Part shown: positions 1 to 6,834 of the stretch, one piece after another
Layout: the number at the start of each line of letters is the position of its first letter
Numbering within the stretch: position 1 is the stretch's first letter
Assembly: GCA_018711985.1 (NCBI GenBank)
Contig: DVHS01000205.1
Coordinates: 1 to 9,451, forward strand
Origin: Egerieenecus merdigallinarum
GTDB taxonomy: Bacteria; Bacillota; Clostridia; Christensenellales; Aristaeellaceae
Length of the DNA: 9,451 nucleotides
Direction: 5' to 3'
Made by a program: the position numbers and the translations under genes
Notes under the pieces: model-generated
The model's database searches: none
The model's input: the letters and a program-made list of their open reading frames with translations, nothing else
What the model was told of the DNA's origin: nothing

Positions 1-5
1 GGAAA

Positions 6-243
6 GTACCCAAAGGGTGCCGGGGGCGGCCAAAGGGTGCATGAAACATGGCCGCCCCCGGACCCCCCGTTGCTAAGGAACAGTGCACCGCTAGCCTCGC
101 AGGGGCGCGCCCAGCTGGGTTCACGTCCGTCCCTGGGAGGGCCACTGTCGCCTACGGCGCAGCTGATCCCTCCCCCGGCGTTTGGGCGCCGGTCTATCCT
201 TGGAGTGTAAACAAGGGCGTGCAGCTGTAGGGTAACCTGCAGC
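6..243 (+). ncRNA. Candidate structured RNA of unknown family
   Basis: No convincing reading frame is present, but the + strand can form a string of stable hairpins. They are 6-11/15-20; a perfect 12-bp stem 20-31/50-61; a perfect 7-bp stem 135-141/168-174 enclosing 145-147/160-162 and 149-152/156-159; 175-180/187-192; 198-202/212-216; and 224-231/236-243, which closes on a GUAA (GNRA-type) tetraloop with one G-U pair. The 11-base string CCAAAGGGTGC occurs twice (10-20, 30-40). GNRA loops and back-to-back helices are typical of functional RNAs, and the tetraloop favours the + strand. I compared it from memory with RNase P, tmRNA, SRP, 6S, T-box, cobalamin and c-di-AMP RNAs and found no full match. 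The 5' end may lie outside the window. GC-rich DNA folds easily by chance, so this is only a candidate. I see nothing in 244-318. Confidence 0.3.
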
Positions 244-318
244 CGCATGTGAGTGCGTTGTTTGATGCCGCAGATTTCGGATAGAAGCAAGAATACCCTT
301 CCCGTATCGGTAGAGTCA

Positions 319-379
319 CCGCTTTTCGGGAGAGCGCGAGAGGGGCTTTTCTCAGAAAAGCCGCCTCTCGCATCCCGCG
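319..379. repeat. 61-bp hairpin repeat, copy 1
   Basis: This copy matches 456-516 at 59 of 61 positions (differences at 362/499 and 376/513). Its core is a strong hairpin: outer arms 336-343/364-371 (GCGAGAGG with CCTCTCGC) and inner arms 345-352/354-361 (GCTTTTCT with AGAAAAGC). No T-tract follows on either strand, so it is not a standard intrinsic terminator. It ends 3 bases before the parS palindrome. It resembles a REP- or MITE-like intergenic palindromic repeat; whether it recurs across the genome cannot be seen here. Confidence 0.8.
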
Positions 380-382
380 GAA

Positions 383-398
383 TGTTTCACGTGAAACA
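383..398. promoter_or_regulatory. parS site 1 (ParB/Spo0J binding site)
   Basis: TGTTTCACGTGAAACA is a perfect 16-bp palindrome and matches the widely conserved bacterial parS consensus TGTTNCACGTGAAACA. ParB (Spo0J) loads on such sites as a CTP-dependent clamp and recruits SMC for origin segregation. In most bacteria parS sites lie near oriC. The site sits between the two copies of the 61-bp repeat, in a gene-free stretch. The identical 16-mer recurs at 5552-5567. Confidence 0.9.
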
Positions 399-455
399 AT
401 GTCCGCCGCATGTTCCGCGCTGCCGCATGCCTGCGCCCCGTAGCCCTACCCGCCG

Positions 456-516
456 CCGCTTTTCGGGAGAGCGCGAGAGGGGCTTTTCTCAGAAAAGCTG
501 CCTCTCGCATCCTGCG
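456..516. repeat. 61-bp hairpin repeat, copy 2
   Basis: Second copy of the 319-379 element, in the same orientation and 137 bases downstream. The hairpin is kept: arms 473-480/501-508 and 482-489/491-498. The substitution at 499 (C in copy 1, T here) turns a possible G-C pair with 481 into G-U, so the fold is tolerated. Copy 2 ends 5 bases before the putative -35 of the addA promoter. Confidence 0.8.
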
Positions 517-520
517 TGCT

Positions 521-548
521 TTGCTTTTTGCGGCGGATGATGTACAAT
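521..548 (+). promoter_or_regulatory. Probable addA promoter
   Basis: TTGCTT (521-526) and TACAAT (543-548) are separated by 16 bases. The -10 is good and the -35 weak (TTG kept). Transcription would start near 555, giving a leader of about 20 bases before the addA start at 578. No better promoter was found between the parS site and addA. Confidence 0.45.
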
Positions 549-577
549 AAGGTATCATGCAGTAGGGAGGCGGTATC

Positions 578-3500
578 ATGCCCCAGTGGACGGAACAGCA
601 GCAGCAGGCCATCCAGGCCCGGAACGGAACGCTGCTCATCAGCGCGGCGGCGGGGTCGGGCAAAACAGCGGTGCTGGTGGAGCGGATTATGTCGCTGCTG
701 CGGGAGGGCGCTTCCCTGGACCGGATGCTCATTGTCACCTTTACCCGGGCGGCGGCGGCGGAAATGCGCCAACGGCTGCACCGGCGGCTGAGCCAGGAGG
801 CGGAACAGGAACCCGGCTGGATACGACAGCTGGACCTCCTGCCTCAGGCGCAGATTTCCACCATCCATGGTTTTTGCCAAACGGTGCTCCGAGGGGACTT
901 CCAGGCGGCGGGCATTGACCCCCTGGCGCGCATATGTAATGAAGCAACGGGCAAGGCGCTGTTTCAGCAGGCCATGAAGGACGCCATGAACGATCTGTGC
1001 GAAAAGGGCACGGCGGATTTCCAGCTGCTCATGGACGCCTTTTCCCAGGAGCAGATTTTTGACATGTGCGATGGCCTGGAGCATTTCCTCATGTCCCTGC
1101 CCCATCCCTTTCAATGGCTGGAGGACAAGCTGAACGCCATTCCCCTCACCGGGGAGTTGACGGCGCATCCCTGGTATCAGGCGCTGCTGCGCCACGCCCC
1201 CGTGGAGGTGGAAGGGCTCATGGCCCTGTGGGACCGCCAGGAGCAATGCTTTGGGGAGCCGGACGCCGTGACCGCCTACCGTTCCGCCCTGGAGAGCGAC
1301 CGGCTGCAACTGGCTTCCCTGGAACATGCCCCGGCGGAAAACCTCTTGCTGGCCCTGTCCGCGGTGAACTTCTGCAGAGCGCCCGCCGTGCGCGGCCTCT
1401 CCGAAAACGAAAAGGCCTGGAAGGACCGCTACCTGGGCCTGCGCAAGGACATGAAGGACGCCGTCAAGGCGCTGCGGGATTCCCTGGCCTATGCCCCGGA
1501 GCAGGTCCGCGGGGAGCTGTGCCAGGTGCAGCGCCTGGCCCGGGGGCTGGGAGAAATGACCCGCGCTACCCACGAACGCTTTCAGCAGGCCAAGCGCAAG
1601 CGGAACCTGATCGACTTCAGCGACCTGGAACAGATGACCCTGGCCGTGCTGGACCAGGCTCCCGTGCGGGAAAAGCTCCAGGGGGAGTGGGACCATATCT
1701 TCGTGGACGAGTGCCAGGACGTTTCCGCCATCCAGGACGCCATTCTCCAGCGGGTGCACGGGGCGAACAACTTCCTGTTCATGGTGGGGGACGTGAAGCA
1801 GAGCATCTACCGCTTCCGCCTGGCGGACCCCACGCTGTTCCTGGGGCGCATGCGCACCTTCGGCCGGGAAGCGGACAGCCCGGAGCGCCGGATCACCCTG
1901 CAAATGAACTTCCGCTCCGACGGCAACGTGCTGGAGAGCACCAATATCATCTTCCGCAAGCTCCTGCGCCGGAACATCACCGAGCTGGACTACGCCCGGG
2001 AGGATGAGCTGATTCCCCCACCGGACCGCCAACCCGGCGCCCCCGCGGAGCTGTGCCTGATTCGCGATCCCGGCTCCGATCCCCAGCCCGGCGCCCAGGA
2101 GGACGCCACCCTGGCCACCGCCCTGGAGCGGGAAGCCCTGCGCTGCGGGGAGCGCATCCTCAGCCTGCGCCGGGGGGACGAGGGCAAGCCCTATGCCTTC
2201 CGGGATATGGTCATCCTCATGCCCAAGGTGCGCAACGCGGCCCAGCGGGTGGCGGAGCTGCTGGAAAGCCTGGGCATTCCCGTGTACTGCGACATGAAGG
2301 GCGCCTACTTTGACCTGCCGGAGATCCGCGCCATGCTGTACCTGTTGCAGGTGCTGGACAATCCCTTGCAGGATATTCCCCTGCTCTCCACGCTGAAGCT
2401 CCCGGGCTTCCACGTCACCGACGGGGAGCTGGCGGACATCCGCCTTACGGACAGCGGCAAAAACGTGCCCTTCCACCGGGCCTTCCGCAAAGCGATGGAG
2501 GCGGATACCCCCCTGGGCAAGCGCTGCCGGGACATCTGGCAGTCCCTGGAAAGATGGCGCTTTCTGCTCACCACCCAGCCCCTTTCCGCCTTCCTGTGGA
2601 ACCTCATGGAGGAAACGGGCTTCTACGCCGCCGTGGGCGCCCTCCCCGAGGGCCAAACCCGCCAGGCCAACCTCCGCCTGCTGTGCCAGCGGGTCACCGA
2701 ATATGAGCAGGTCAGCGACGGCAGCCTCCAGGGCTTCCTGCAATCCGCCGAGGAACTCCGGACCGGCGGGGAGAGCCGCTCCGCCACCCTCCTGGGCGAG
2801 GAGGAGGACCTGGTGCGCATCATGACCATCCACAAAAGCAAGGGCCTGGAGTTTCCCGTGGTGTTCGTCCTGGGCCTGGAACAGCGGGTGTTTCAGGCGC
2901 CCCGGGGCTTTTTGCGCTGCCATAACGAGCTGGGCGTTTGCCTGCCCTATGTGAACAAGCCCCTGCGCATCCGCCGCACCACCCTGGGGGACCAGGCCTT
3001 TGTGCTGCGCAAGCGCGCCGATGAAATGGCCGAGCGCGCCCGCCTGCTCTACGTGGCCATGACCCGCGCCCGGGAGCGGCTGCTGCTCTTCGCCTCCCCC
3101 AAGGACATGACCCGGGGGCTGTGGTTTGCCCCCCAGGGGGATTACCGCGTATGGCAGGGGCAGTCCATGCTGGACTGGGTCATGTGCGCGCTGATGGACG
3201 AACCCGCTCTGCGGGCGGAATATGCCCGGCAGCTCACGGAGGAGGAAAACCGGGCGCTGCCGCTTTCCACAGTTTCCACAGGCTTTCCACAGCCCGCAAC
3301 CCCTTGGAAAATCAGGGTTTACGCCGCATGTTCTCCACAGCCTGTGCAAAAAAACAAAGTTATCCACAGTCTTTTTACACAGCTTGAAACCTGGCTTTGC
3401 GAGGGTGCTGGGGATAAATTGGGGAAACGTTGGGCCCACATCTACGACCCTGGGGAAACCCTGCCCCTGAAAACCTCCGTGTCCTCCCTGGTGCGGGGGG

Positions 3501-4177
3501 AACGGGAGCGGCTCTCCCTGCTGGACGCCCCGGAGGAGGAAACCCCCGCGGAAAAGCGGCAGGGTTCCGCAGTGGTGCCCCTGCTCATGGAGGAGCTCCC
3601 CGCCCTGCCCGCCTTCCTCCGGGAGGCGGAATCCACCGGCGCCCGCCGGGGCACCCTGCTGCACAAGGCCTTTTCTCTCACGGACCTGGAGGGTCTGCGC
3701 GCCCTGCCGCTGGAGGCCTGGCGGGAGTCCCTCCAGGAGCAGAAGGCGGCGTGGGTATCCCGGCAGCTCTTCACCCCCCAGGAGGCGGCGCTCCTGCGCC
3801 CGGAGGACCTGCTGCGCTTTTACACCGGCCCCCTGGGCAGGCGCCTGCTGGCCAGTCCCCTGGTCAAGCGGGAGTGGAGCTTCAACTTCCGCCTCTCCCA
3901 TGAAAAGGAAACCGTGCTCCAGGGCGTGATGGACTGCGCCTTCCGGGAGGGGGACGGCTGGGTGCTGCTGGATTACAAAACCGACCGCGTGGAGGACCCC
4001 GCGGCCTTTGTGGCCCGCTACGCGCCCCAGCTGCGGCTCTATGCCCAGGCCCTGGGGGAGATCACCGCCCTGCCCGTGCGGGAAATGTGGCTTTACGCCG
4101 TGGGCAACGGCCAGGCCTATCCCGTGCCGCCCGGGGATGCTCCGGAGACGGACCCCGGGCGCTTCGCGGGCATTTGA
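578..4177 (+). CDS. addA: AddA, ATP-dependent helicase/nuclease subunit A
   Basis: The 1199-residue product is full length for Firmicutes AddA. With AddB it unwinds and resects double-strand breaks to load RecA (the Gram-positive RecBCD equivalent). UvrD-type helicase motifs appear in order: Walker A AAAGSGKT (23-30), Walker B VDECQD (376-381, with Cys where Tyr or Phe is usual), motif III VGDVKQSIYRFR (403-414), motif V MTIHKSKGLEF (749-759) and motif VI LLYVAMTRARER (823-834). A C-terminal RecB-family nuclease has H1029, D1119 and the D1132-Y-K-T-D1136 motif. The ATG at 578 has AGGGAGG at 564-570, 7 bases upstream. addB, usually the immediate upstream partner, is absent here. The linker between motif VI and the nuclease carries a cluster of DnaA boxes (3263-3381). 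Family assignment is firm; the AddB partner is inferred from the family. Confidence 0.97.
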   Translation: MPQWTEQQQQAIQARNGTLLISAAAGSGKTAVLVERIMSLLREGASLDRMLIVTFTRAAAAEMRQRLHRRLSQEAEQEPGWIRQLDLLPQAQISTIHGFCQTVLRGDFQAAGIDPLARICNEATGKALFQQAMKDAMNDLCEKGTADFQLLMDAFSQEQIFDMCDGLEHFLMSLPHPFQWLEDKLNAIPLTGELTAHPWYQALLRHAPVEVEGLMALWDRQEQCFGEPDAVTAYRSALESDRLQLASLEHAPAENLLLALSAVNFCRAPAVRGLSENEKAWKDRYLGLRKDMKDAVKALRDSLAYAPEQVRGELCQVQRLARGLGEMTRATHERFQQAKRKRNLIDFSDLEQMTLAVLDQAPVREKLQGEWDHIFVDECQDVSAIQDAILQRVHGANNFLFMVGDVKQSIYRFRLADPTLFLGRMRTFGREADSPERRITLQMNFRSDGNVLESTNIIFRKLLRRNITELDYAREDELIPPPDRQPGAPAELCLIRDPGSDPQPGAQEDATLATALEREALRCGERILSLRRGDEGKPYAFRDMVILMPKVRNAAQRVAELLESLGIPVYCDMKGAYFDLPEIRAMLYLLQVLDNPLQDIPLLSTLKLPGFHVTDGELADIRLTDSGKNVPFHRAFRKAMEADTPLGKRCRDIWQSLERWRFLLTTQPLSAFLWNLMEETGFYAAVGALPEGQTRQANLRLLCQRVTEYEQVSDGSLQGFLQSAEELRTGGESRSATLLGEEEDLVRIMTIHKSKGLEFPVVFVLGLEQRVFQAPRGFLRCHNELGVCLPYVNKPLRIRRTTLGDQAFVLRKRADEMAERARLLYVAMTRARERLLLFASPKDMTRGLWFAPQGDYRVWQGQSMLDWVMCALMDEPALRAEYARQLTEEENRALPLSTVSTGFPQPATPWKIRVYAACSPQPVQKNKVIHSLFTQLETWLCEGAGDKLGKRWAHIYDPGETLPLKTSVSSLVRGERERLSLLDAPEEETPAEKRQGSAVVPLLMEELPALPAFLREAESTGARRGTLLHKAFSLTDLEGLRALPLEAWRESLQEQKAAWVSRQLFTPQEAALLRPEDLLRFYTGPLGRRLLASPLVKREWSFNFRLSHEKETVLQGVMDCAFREGDGWVLLDYKTDRVEDPAAFVARYAPQLRLYAQALGEITALPVREMWLYAVGNGQAYPVPPGDAPETDPGRFAGI
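3263..3381. promoter_or_regulatory. DnaA-box cluster 1, inside addA
   Basis: Three exact matches to TTWTNCACA occur: 3343-3351 (minus strand, TGTGCAAAA), 3360-3368 (TTATCCACA, the strongest form) and 3373-3381 (TTTTACACA). Four one-mismatch sites lie at 3263-3271, 3272-3280, 3283-3291 and 3331-3339. All sit within the addA frame, at about residues 896-935, in the poorly conserved linker before the nuclease domain. The reading frame stays open. By memory alignment with B. subtilis AddA this linker is not obviously longer than usual, so the boxes seem written into existing codons rather than brought in by an insertion. DnaA binding is inferred. Confidence 0.6.
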
Positions 4178-4202
4178 CCGGGTCATTCCCCGGGTGTATA
4201 AT
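4174..4202 (+). promoter_or_regulatory. Strong sigma-A promoter overlapping the addA stop
   Basis: TTGACC (4174-4179) and a perfect TATAAT (4197-4202) are separated by 17 bases. The TGA stop of addA (4175-4177) is part of the -35 hexamer. Transcription would start near 4209 and give a leader of about 100 bases before the phosphodiesterase gene. The leader contains GC-rich inverted repeats but no recognised riboswitch. Confidence 0.8.
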
Positions 4203-4309
4203 AACCTATCCGCGGTTTGCCGTGGCCGGAAAAGCCGCCCGTGTCCGCACCGGAGCGGGCTTCTCCCCCTGCATACCCGGCGTTTGATCCGGAAAGGAGT
4301 CTGCCAGCC

Positions 4310-5536
4310 ATGAAAGTGGTTTTGATATCCCTGGACGCGCTTTTTGATCAGGACCTGCCCCTGATGCGGCAGCAGCCTTTCTTCGGGGAATTCCTGGCCC
4401 ATGCCAGCGGCTGCACCCATGTGCGCACGGTCTACCCTGCCCTCACCTATCCCGCCCACACCACCCTGGTCACCGGGGTGGACCCCCGGCAGCACGGCAT
4501 TGGCCACAACCAGCCCCACCACCCGGAGCTGGAGGCCTCCATGCGCCCCTGGTACTGGGACAGGGCCCAGGTGAAGGTGCCCAACCTCTTTGACGCGGTG
4601 AAGGAGGCCGGGGGCAGCTGCGCCTCCGTCCTGTGGCCGGTGACAGGCAAAACAAAGTCCATCCGCTGGAACTTTCCCGAGGTGCTGGCCCTCCCCGGGG
4701 AAAACCAGACCTGGAAAATGCTCCGCTACGGCACGCCCCTGTGGCTGCTCCAAATGGAGCTTCGCCACCGCTCGGAGCGGGTTTCCCTGCGAGAGCCTTA
4801 CCTGAGCGACTATGCCACCATCCTCCTCAAGGACGTCATCGCCAGCCACGCGCCGGATCTCTCCGCCGTGCACCTGGTGGATCTGGACGACATGCGCCAC
4901 CACCACGGCGTGTTCAACCGGGAGACCCGCAAGGCCATCCAGCGCCTGGACCATCGGGCGGCGGAGATTTGGGAGACCATGCAGCACACCCCCGGCATGG
5001 AGGGCGCGGCCCTCTGCCTGGTGAGCGACCATGGCCAGGCGGACGTCCGGGAAACCGTCTCCCTGGGGGAGGCCCTCACCCGCCTGGGGCTGGGTTCCCT
5101 GTTCACCGTGCAGAGCAACGGCTTCGGCGCGTACCTGTTCTTCCGGCAGAAAGAGGAGGAAGAGGCCCACCTGGGGGAGCTGACGGATTTCCTGCGCCAG
5201 CACATGGAGGAGCTGCGGGCCTCGGCGGTGTACAGCGCGGAGGATCTGGCGGCCATGGGCGCGGTGGAAGGCGTCTCCCTGGCCGTGGAGGCCGCTCCCG
5301 GCGTGGTCTATGACGACGGCCTCCCCCAGGCCAAGCGGGAAAAGGCCACCCACGGTTTCGGTCCGGGCCACCCGGCGGAAAACTGCCTCTTCGCCCTGCG
5401 GGGCAAGGGCATCCGGGAAGGCGTATGGATACCCGACATGCCCATGCGGGACGTGGCCCCCACCCTGGCGGGCATCCTGGGGGTGAAAATGCCTCAGGCC
5501 CGGGGCGTGGATCACAGCGCCCGCTTCCTGAAATAA
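4310..5536 (+). CDS. Type I phosphodiesterase / alkaline phosphatase superfamily protein
   Basis: The 408-residue protein belongs to the ENPP-like (Phosphodiest) branch of the alkaline phosphatase superfamily, two-metal enzymes that hydrolyse phosphodiesters or related esters. Visible landmarks are D9 in the first strand (VLISLDA), the probable nucleophile T46 in ALTYPAHTTLVTG, D193 and H197 in DLDDMRHHHG, D240-H241 in VSDHG, and H348 in THGFGPGHP, which fits the metal-ligand order of the family. No signal peptide or membrane segment is seen, so a cytoplasmic location is likely. The ATG at 4310 is preferred because AAAGGAG (4293-4299) precedes it and the protein then starts with the family's first strand; the frame is open back to 4217 but that extension looks non-coding. 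It has its own promoter at 4174-4202. The substrate is unknown; nucleotide pyrophosphatase or phosphonoacetate-hydrolase-like activity are options. Confidence 0.9.
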   Translation: MKVVLISLDALFDQDLPLMRQQPFFGEFLAHASGCTHVRTVYPALTYPAHTTLVTGVDPRQHGIGHNQPHHPELEASMRPWYWDRAQVKVPNLFDAVKEAGGSCASVLWPVTGKTKSIRWNFPEVLALPGENQTWKMLRYGTPLWLLQMELRHRSERVSLREPYLSDYATILLKDVIASHAPDLSAVHLVDLDDMRHHHGVFNRETRKAIQRLDHRAAEIWETMQHTPGMEGAALCLVSDHGQADVRETVSLGEALTRLGLGSLFTVQSNGFGAYLFFRQKEEEEAHLGELTDFLRQHMEELRASAVYSAEDLAAMGAVEGVSLAVEAAPGVVYDDGLPQAKREKATHGFGPGHPAENCLFALRGKGIREGVWIPDMPMRDVAPTLAGILGVKMPQARGVDHSARFLK

Positions 5537-5551
5537 GGGCGCAAGGGAAAA

Positions 5552-5567
5552 TGTTTCACGTGAAACA
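5552..5567. promoter_or_regulatory. parS site 2 (ParB/Spo0J binding site)
   Basis: A second perfect copy of TGTTTCACGTGAAACA, identical to 383-398, starting 15 bases after the phosphodiesterase stop codon. Two perfect sites in 5.2 kb point to an origin-proximal ParB loading zone. Unlike site 1 it has no flanking 61-bp repeats, so the palindrome is not simply part of that repeat. Confidence 0.9.
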
Positions 5568-5673
5568 CCCGTCGTTTCCTGTCGGAAAATAACGGAAAAG
5601 TGGTTTTTCAAGATCAAAAAAGAGTAATTTTCAATGAAAAAGGGTTTTTCATACACAAAATGATCCTAAAAAA
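5568..5673. other. AT-rich spacer with palindrome and direct repeats
   Basis: Positions 5581-5700 are about 30% GC by count, far below the neighbouring genes. A perfect inverted repeat ATGAAAAA/TTTTTCAT (5634-5641/5645-5652) has a GGG centre, and GGTTTTTCA occurs at 5602-5610 and 5643-5651. The palindrome lies just upstream of the promoter at 5674 and could be an operator, a weak terminator for the upstream gene, or simply a flexible segment next to parS. Only one imperfect DnaA-box-like sequence (5649-5657) was noticed here. Confidence 0.5.
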
Positions 5674-5702
5674 TTGACAAAAGGGGTTTTTGGTGTCATA
5701 AT
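5674..5702 (+). promoter_or_regulatory. Strong promoter of the MBL-fold gene
   Basis: A perfect TTGACA (5674-5679) and CATAAT (5697-5702) are 17 bases apart, with an extended -10 TG at 5694-5695. Transcription would start near 5709, leaving an untranslated leader of about 125 bases before the GTG at 5836. No known riboswitch was recognised in that leader. Confidence 0.8.
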
Positions 5703-5835
5703 AGGCTCGATTGATTGAAACGGGTTCTTCGGCTGGTGGCGCAGCTTGAGGCGGGAAGAAACGGTCCCCCGGGCCGTTGATATAGATATTCGTTCCAATA
5801 GAAAGGAACATCTTTCTCTGGAGGTGTCTTGCGTC

Positions 5836-6738
5836 GTGGATCGCAAGCTGACGATCACCTATTACCTTCACAGCGGATTTTCCGTGGCCATGGAGGACGT
5901 GCTGCTGGTATTCGACTACTGGACGGGAGAGCAGGGGGAATTGCCCCAGGACAAGCGCATCACCCCGGAATTTTTGCGTACCTTCCGTGAGGTGTATGTG
6001 TTTATCAGCCACGAGCACCCGGATCACCTGGACCCGGTGGTGTTCACCTGGCGCACCGAAGTGCCCATCACCTATATCGTCTCCGCCGATATGCCCATCG
6101 GCACCCGGGGCAAGCGCATGGCCCCGGGGGATGCCCTGACCCTGTCCCCCCGGGTGCAGGTGAAGGCCTTTGACTCCACGGACCTGGGGGTCTCCTTCCT
6201 GGTGGACCTGGCGGGGGTCAAGGTGTTCCACGCCGGGGACCTGAATTTCTGGCATTGGCGGGAGGAATCCACCATCAAGGAAATCGAGGAGGCGGACGAC
6301 GCCTTCCGCCAGGCGGTGGAGCCCATTGCCCGGGAGGAGATCGACGTGGCCTTCTTTCCCGTGGACGCCCGGCAGGGCATGATGTACGACGCCGGCGCCA
6401 ACTATTTCATGATGTGCGTCAAGCCCCGCCTGCTCATCCCCATGCATTTCTGGGGCCGGGCGGAGATTGCCACGGAGTTTGCCCGCCGCAGCCGCTGCCG
6501 GCAGACCGAGGTGCTGGCCCTCACCCGCTATGGGGAGCAGATCGGCCTGCACTTCACCGAGGATGGCTACATCGACGTAAGCCTGCTCACGCCCCCGGAG
6601 GTGGTGGTCTCCAGCAAGCAGAACACCAATGAGCTGCCCATTGTGGAGGTGCCGGACAACCGGGACGTGGATCTGGAGGGCTACGACAGCGCCGATCCCT
6701 TTGCCGACTCCGACCTGCCGGTGAAGCTGGACGAGTAA
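5836..6738 (+). CDS. MBL-fold metallo-hydrolase (UlaG-like)
   Basis: A 300-residue metallo-beta-lactamase-fold protein. The signature HxHxDH is present as HEHPDH (59-64). Further expected metal ligands are D135 in FHAGDLN and H204 in IPMHFWG. The N-terminus (KLTITYYLHSGFSV) is the usual first strand of this family, which supports the GTG start at 5836 with GGAGGTG at 5820-5826. The frame is open upstream to a TTG at 5746, but that stretch has no family-like sequence and no good ribosome binding site. The protein is soluble with no signal peptide. Relatives hydrolyse lactones, phosphodiesters or thioesters, so the substrate cannot be given. The acidic C-terminal tail (after about residue 265) looks disordered, and its end lies in a 23-bp tandem duplication. 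It is transcribed from its own promoter at 5674-5702. Confidence 0.9.
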   Translation: MDRKLTITYYLHSGFSVAMEDVLLVFDYWTGEQGELPQDKRITPEFLRTFREVYVFISHEHPDHLDPVVFTWRTEVPITYIVSADMPIGTRGKRMAPGDALTLSPRVQVKAFDSTDLGVSFLVDLAGVKVFHAGDLNFWHWREESTIKEIEEADDAFRQAVEPIAREEIDVAFFPVDARQGMMYDAGANYFMMCVKPRLLIPMHFWGRAEIATEFARRSRCRQTEVLALTRYGEQIGLHFTEDGYIDVSLLTPPEVVVSSKQNTNELPIVEVPDNRDVDLEGYDSADPFADSDLPVKLDE

Positions 6739-6762
6739 CGCCGGTGAAGCTGGACGAGTAAC
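6717..6762. repeat. Perfect 23-bp tandem duplication over the stop codon
   Basis: Positions 6717-6739 and 6740-6762 are identical and adjacent, and the next three bases (GCC) continue the pattern. The first copy encodes the last residues (VKLDE) and the TAA stop of the MBL-fold gene; the second copy lies untranslated behind it. A perfect, non-triplet duplication suggests a recent slippage event or an assembly artefact. It ends 5 bases before the -35 of the next promoter. Confidence 0.95.
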
Positions 6763-6767
6763 GCCCC

Positions 6768-6796
6768 TTGACAAGCCCCGCGCTTTGACGTATGAT
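6768..6796 (+). promoter_or_regulatory. Strong promoter of the DUF1858 gene
   Basis: TTGACA (6768-6773) and TATGAT (6791-6796) are 17 bases apart. The expected start near 6803 gives a leader of about 30 bases before the ATG at 6835. The terminator at 7050-7086 closes a monocistronic unit. Confidence 0.8.
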
Positions 6797-6834
6797 GAAG
6801 CAGCCATCATGGTAGAAAGGCTTGGTGAAATCAT

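Noticed and set aside
20..61. A Rho-independent terminator formed by the 12-bp inverted repeat
   Set aside because: Neither strand has a T-tract after the stem; C-rich sequence follows instead, and the 18-base loop is long.
141..162. A cobalamin-riboswitch-like GCCACTG box
   Set aside because: The other conserved parts of the B12 riboswitch (the B12 box and the CCGCAAC-type core) are missing, and the next gene is addA, more than 400 bases away.
48..230. A 60-codon + strand frame in the upstream region
   Set aside because: There is no ribosome binding site and no similarity that I recognise, and it overlaps a run of stable hairpins.
446..5656. A minus-strand open frame of 1736 codons antisense to addA and the phosphodiesterase gene
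   Set aside because: It is a shadow of GC-rich codon use on the + strand: its translation is low-complexity (G, H, Q, L, P rich) with no family-like motif, and the + strand genes have clear domains and ribosome binding sites.
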